64,000 nucleotides of DNA from Gnetum montanum (lineage: Eukaryota > Streptophyta > Gnetopsida > Gnetales > Gnetaceae). Shown piece by piece: positions 60,433 to 64,000 of the stretch. Position numbers and translations under genes: made by a program. The notes under the pieces were generated by a model. It had not been told where the DNA came from. It did no database searches and saw nothing but the letters and a program-made list of their open reading frames with translations. Location: the NCBI GenBank assembly GCA_015680685.1, contig MNCI01037935.1:11829-75828 (forward strand). Direction: 5' to 3'. Within the stretch, counting starts at the first letter, position 1. Every line of letters begins with the position of its first letter.

Positions 60433-60870
60433 TCATTTTCCTTCTTGTAGGGCCTCAATCTTCATGATTTTCTTAATAGAGGGATTTTTTGTATAATACC
60501 TAGTTTGCTCAAATTGGGCCTTTCCTAATTCTAGAGGAATGTGAGGAACTATTATTTTCCTATCATCAACAAGAATACCGATTAATTTCCTACCAACTAT
60601 ATCTGGAGAGAGATTATCCATAAAATTGGCATCTAAGCTTATGTTGAATCCACCATCACTGATTTGAACAAAGTCTATTGTTCCAATGAGCACATTATTG
60701 ATTTGGATAGGCACATCAAGGGCAAACTTGTTCAAATGCTTGACTCCATTCATTGTGTCGATTCTAAAAGGTTGAACTAATTCAACCTAGTTATCCATGA
60801 CATTTTGATGGGAAAAATTAAGGGTTGTCCCATTGTTAATGAAACTTGTGAACTTTTGCCATTTTATTTT
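60433..60870 (-). pseudogene. EPRV1 aspartic protease
   Basis: The active-site region reads FINNGTTLNF (60825-60842 region), with N for the catalytic D of DTG/DTGAT; EPRV2 keeps DTG. The downstream part (60433-60753) is open, with 'FALDVPIQINNVLIGTIDF' and 'FMDNLSPDIVGRKLIGI'. The protease would cut the polyprotein. Confidence 0.75.
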
Positions 60871-61038
60871 TCCATCAATTGCAATCTTGATGGGAATTAG
60901 CAAGAGCAATACTTCAAAAATTGTTTTCTTGATCTAGTGCATGAATCCTTTTGGAAGAGACTTCTTGGCTTGGTAACTTTGCTTATCCTTAGGCTAGTAA
61001 TGAGGCTTGAACCTTTTCTCATAAGGTATTATGAGAAA

Positions 61039-61707
61039 CTACACTGGAACATGAGAAGTTACCGAAGCTAGATCTGAAAACATGCTTTTATCAGTCTCTG
61101 AATCATCTTCAGAGAGAAGCACCAAATTTTCTAAATAGAATGTTGAGTTTTGTTCATTTTCATCATTAGCTTGCATTCCACTAGGACCTACCTTGCTTGA
61201 AACTTGCATGGCAAATGGGTTAGTAAAACTATTTGTGGAACTAGCACTTAATGTAGCTTCTACAGATAAGAATATGTCTTCTTCTTCATCTTCTTCAACT
61301 TCTTCATTTTCTCTTAAGAAATATTTTAATTCTATGGTGTTCCATTCTTCACCTTGATCAAAGATCCATCCTCCTTGAGCCATTTTCAAAGAAATGATTT
61401 CTTCTTCTGAGGCTAAAGATTCTAAATCAAAATCATCCACAAACTAGAGTCTATAGATCTTTTCTCCTTTGTTCAAGTAGTTTTCTAATTATTCTTAGCT
61501 TTCTATTGATTCCCACTCATCTTCATATTCTTGAAAGAATGTCTTTACTTTAGCTGGTGTTTTATTGTTCTTCTTAGGATATTCATATGCATAGTGACCT
61601 CTTTCTCTACAATTACAATTGGGAGATTCTTTCTTAGCTTTGGAATTGGATCCTTCTTCATATTTTGTTGTAGCTAACATTGGTGGTAGAGATTCAAGAT
61701 CTATCAT
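61039..61707 (-). pseudogene. EPRV1 capsid C-terminus: zinc finger and acidic region
   Basis: The zinc-finger stretch CNCRERGHYAYEYP (in 61495-61707) has Y in place of the last cysteine. It is followed by 'KTPAKVKTFFQEYEDEWES', shared with EPRV2, and an acidic region (61039-61440) with DEEEDI-like runs. The capsid core that EPRV2 has upstream is missing: the sequence joins 'SNSKAKKESPN' directly to the finger. Confidence 0.7.
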
Positions 61708-62700
61708 TGCAGTCCTTCTAAATTATTGAATTGGATATCAGCTCCATCTTTTCTTACTTCAGACCAACTTTGGAAATTCTTAATCTTTGAGATATTTTTG
61801 AATTCTAGGAAATCCTTGAATATATCCTTTAGGATCAATTGATATGTCACATTGCAACAGGTGCTTATTGCAATAGGCAATTTTACACCCCTCTTAAGCT
61901 TGTGGTTCATGAAGATGGTGATTGTTAACTAAAATGTTCCTCTAGCCCCAATTGTAGCATAAACTAGCCCTAGGAGTAACTTCACTCCATGGATTTTGAT
62001 ACATAACAACAAAGCAGATGAAATGTGTTGATCATATAGAGATAATTGTAAGTTTGGTTGGACCAAACACAGAGCATTAACATTTAAAATTCCTTTGAAT
62101 TGGAAAACTTTTTCCATTTCCCAAACTAAGTCTAAGTCATCATGCATTCCATCCCCAATTACTCTACTATCTAGAAGTGTGACCATGAATTCAACATTGA
62201 TACCATAGTTAAACTTCAGAATTACCAAAATATCAATTTCTCTAATGTAGACATAATGATATCCTTGGCTCTTCCACTTAGATATCTCATCTTCCATGAA
62301 GAATGGTAGAAATACTAGATGGATTCCAACACCTTTGATGTCTAGAATTGCTTTGAACTATTTTACAAAAGTTGTCTAGCATGTCAAAAAGAGATTGGTA
62401 AAATTATAGATTGCTTCTTTGGGTAGTTCTATGGAACTAGAGCTTGTTGTCTGATGCAACAAATGATTTTCTACTTAGAATTGCTTCATGAAACCAAATC
62501 ACCGCTTTCTAATCTTTTGAAAGCTCCTCAACAATTTGAGAATTAACATTTTTAGATCTTCCCTGTAGCATGAAAGCACAATGCACATCCTAATCTATAT
62601 CTTCAAACTCATCTCTAATTTCTCCATCTTCTTCTAGAGGAAACCACCTATAGAACCAATCTTGAGCACTGTAGTTAGCTACACTTCTTTCAATAGTTTT
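61704..62700 (-). pseudogene. EPRV1 movement protein and preceding domain
   Basis: The open stretch at 61929-62297 has the 30K movement protein pattern: 'YHYVYIREIDILVILKFNY', 'VTLLDSRVIGDG', LVQPNLQLSLYD and ARGTF. 'MNHKLKRGVKLPIA' follows at 61910. Upstream (62300-62700) is the acidic 'DWFYRWFPLEEDGEIRDEF' and 'GRSKNVNSQIVEELS' part, also found in EPRV2. Several stops. The movement protein is what marks this as a caulimovirid and not an ordinary Ty3/gypsy element. Confidence 0.75.
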
Positions 62701-63262
62701 TTGATCAAACACATGACTTGATCTTTCAACACAAGTCTCCTTTTAACTAGCTTCTAGATCAATAATTAATAGATTGGGGCATATGCTCTTCTTTCAACAA
62801 CCAAATAAAGGCATTGTTGTGGATACTAGACGATATTCATTATGCTCAAAACTAATTGTGCTTATGCTACCATAACTATCATATGTTTAATCATAAATTA
62901 CTAATTAAGTTTGTGCGAAAGTAAACATTAAACTAAGTTGCACTTCAAATAGATTGCATCAAATGTAAATTCTATGTTATGTCAAAGTATTGTAATAGAA
63001 TGGAATAGTTTCAATCTTTATTGTTAGTCATACAATATGTCTAGATATATAGATCTTAAATAAAGACTCTGTTCAACTATTGCACACCACACTATGCTAC
63101 AGGCACTCACTAACAAATTCTAACTTCTACGTAACAAAACTACAAGAATTCTATGACTATTGAACTAAAATAGTGCATTCAATGTGGTAGGTAGGATGTA
63201 TTTATACACTTTACAAATCACAAGTACATTGTACTTGTAATGTTGTATGGGAACATATAACA

Positions 63263-64000
63263 TTGCAATTAAGATAGCATGGTGTAGCACACAAAGATAA
63301 AAGACTAAAACTTGCAACATATTTTGCATACATAACTCAAATGTAAAAATTAATACAACATCATCTACATACAAAAGTAAATTTATTACCTTAAATCCTA
63401 TTTTGATAAGATGATTTACTATAATAATTTATCACTTTTGCATAATTAGTCTAGTAATTTATCATTAAAGAAACTAAAAAGAGTTGGAGATAGGGGATAG
63501 TCTTGCTTCACTTCAATTTTTCTTGGAAATTGAAAATTATCATTTATGATATTATCTTTAAACTTATAGCTTTTATGTTGCTACTGCTAACTTGGTAGGG
63601 ATGTCTAATTAATTAAATTGATCTCGTAACTTTTTTTTTAAATCAACAAAACAAATAAAAGCTTTCTTATAGGTAGTAACTAAGTGATCAATAGTTTAAG
63701 CTAGACTCAACCATTGTATTCACTCTTCAACAAATTTCTTTATGATTAGGAGTCTTTGCCCATTCAAGTAATTTAGCATTAAAACTATTAGAATCCACAA
63801 CTTTAATAATTGCTAATGTATTGTTGCTATGCTATTTGTAACCTTAGCCAACATGAAATGGAAAGGAATACTTGAACAAGATGGAGGTTACAACTATCCT
63901 CCTCCTAGAAAAAAACTTATATAATTATCAAAAATTTTTGAAAAAGTTTATATACCATGAAAAATTTACTTTTAAAAGTACTCCTTTATTTAAAAAAATG
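63263..64000 (-). pseudogene. LINE reverse transcriptase fragment
   Basis: Non-LTR retrotransposon RT on the minus strand. It shows 'FVDLKKKLRDQFN' (63620-63660 area, the KAFD-type box, decayed), EVKQDYPLSPTLF (63478-63516; usual GVKQGCPLSPTLF), then NLLLYVDDVVLIF (63350-63386; the YADD box) and 'MLQVLVFYLCVLHHAI'. Frameshifts are frequent. The fragment is cut by the end of LTR G on the left and by the window edge on the right. Confidence 0.75.

Larger units (their letters stand above)
57707..62798 (-). mobile_element. EPRV1: circularly permuted endogenous caulimovirid
   Basis: On the minus strand it starts within the N-terminal domain and passes through movement protein, zinc finger, protease, RT, RNase H, C-end and intergenic region back to the N-terminal domain. 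The words GCATATGCTCTTCTTTCA occur at both ends (57741-57758 and 62779-62796). One turn of a circular genome is thus present, minus a deletion of the capsid core and part of the N-terminal domain. There are no LTRs of its own. It is related to EPRV2 but clearly diverged. Endogenous caulimovirids in gymnosperms and other vascular plants are described; which genus this belongs to needs a tree. Confidence 0.85.
56970..63262 (-). repeat. Gypsy LTR (G) interrupted by EPRV1, with triplicated 205-bp unit
   Basis: In plus-strand reading it starts TGATGAGTAG and, skipping EPRV1 (57707-62798), continues to about 63262. A 204-205-bp unit is present at 57298-57501, 57502-57706 and, lacking its first 38 bp, 62799-62965. 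The minus-strand TATA box GTATAAATAC lies at about 63196-63206. Upstream of it is the palindrome CAAGTACATTGTACTTG-like repeat (63221-63238). The outer end is placed at 63262 because LINE homology starts there; it lacks the CTCATCA end of other members. Confidence 0.7.

Noticed and set aside
56856-63262. An LTR retrotransposon that acquired a movement protein gene
   Set aside because: At first the movement protein seems to follow a gypsy primer site. EPRV1 is, however, circularly permuted inside an LTR, has its own intergenic promoter and tRNA-Met site, and EPRV2's join to the gypsy leader is at a different point. Insertion next to LTRs explains it better.

Overview
The window is nuclear DNA from a repeat-rich plant genome. 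The evidence is nested LTR retrotransposons in several layers, two integrated caulimovirid (plant pararetrovirus) copies, LINE and SINE fragments, AT-rich spacers, and one intact gene with a 3.1-kb first intron. A gymnosperm-like genome fits best (large intron, old nested elements, a caulimovirid of a type not confined to flowering plants), but this is inference and I cannot name a species.

Layout. 1-5.8 kb is a pile of LTR pieces in both orientations. 5.8-27 kb is a nest of three Ty3/gypsy elements, all on the minus strand. Element A (left LTR at 5831) is interrupted by element B (10854-19417, with gag and pol remnants) and then by element C (19925-26949, a complete LTR-to-LTR copy with the target duplication GGTTG). 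28390-33452 is the only convincing cellular gene: a three-exon nodulin-like/NFD4-type major facilitator protein of 593 residues on the plus strand. 33.5-38.5 kb is spacer with tandem repeats and SINE-like heads. 38.5-43.3 kb is a fourth gypsy element, D, of the A/C type. 43.5-63.3 kb holds two endogenous caulimovirid copies. EPRV2 (43482-56855) is split by a Sirevirus-like copia element (48325-54831). EPRV1 (57707-62798) sits inside a gypsy LTR (56970-63262). The right end (63263-64000) is a LINE reverse-transcriptase fragment.

Main idea from the hunt. Elements A, C, D and the Sirevirus-like element all carry, in the env position after the gag/pol region, an open reading frame (ORF2) that resembles the 'putative plant transposon protein' family (PF20167). 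In the gypsy elements it is followed by a long coiled coil. Upstream of ORF2 lies a TATA box preceded by an array of short palindromes. In elements C and Sire, and more weakly in A, this array uses the same palindrome as that element's own LTR U3: GATATCGC in C, AAGACATCTT in Sire, CATTGATG/TCGATGCA in A. The design resembles the foamy-virus internal promoter. It suggests a self-specific regulatory circuit in which ORF2 protein, or a host factor, recognises both the LTR and the internal promoter. The sequence layout is seen directly; the function is inferred.

All mobile-element reading frames here are broken by stops, deletions or lost catalytic residues. The NFD4-like gene looks functional.
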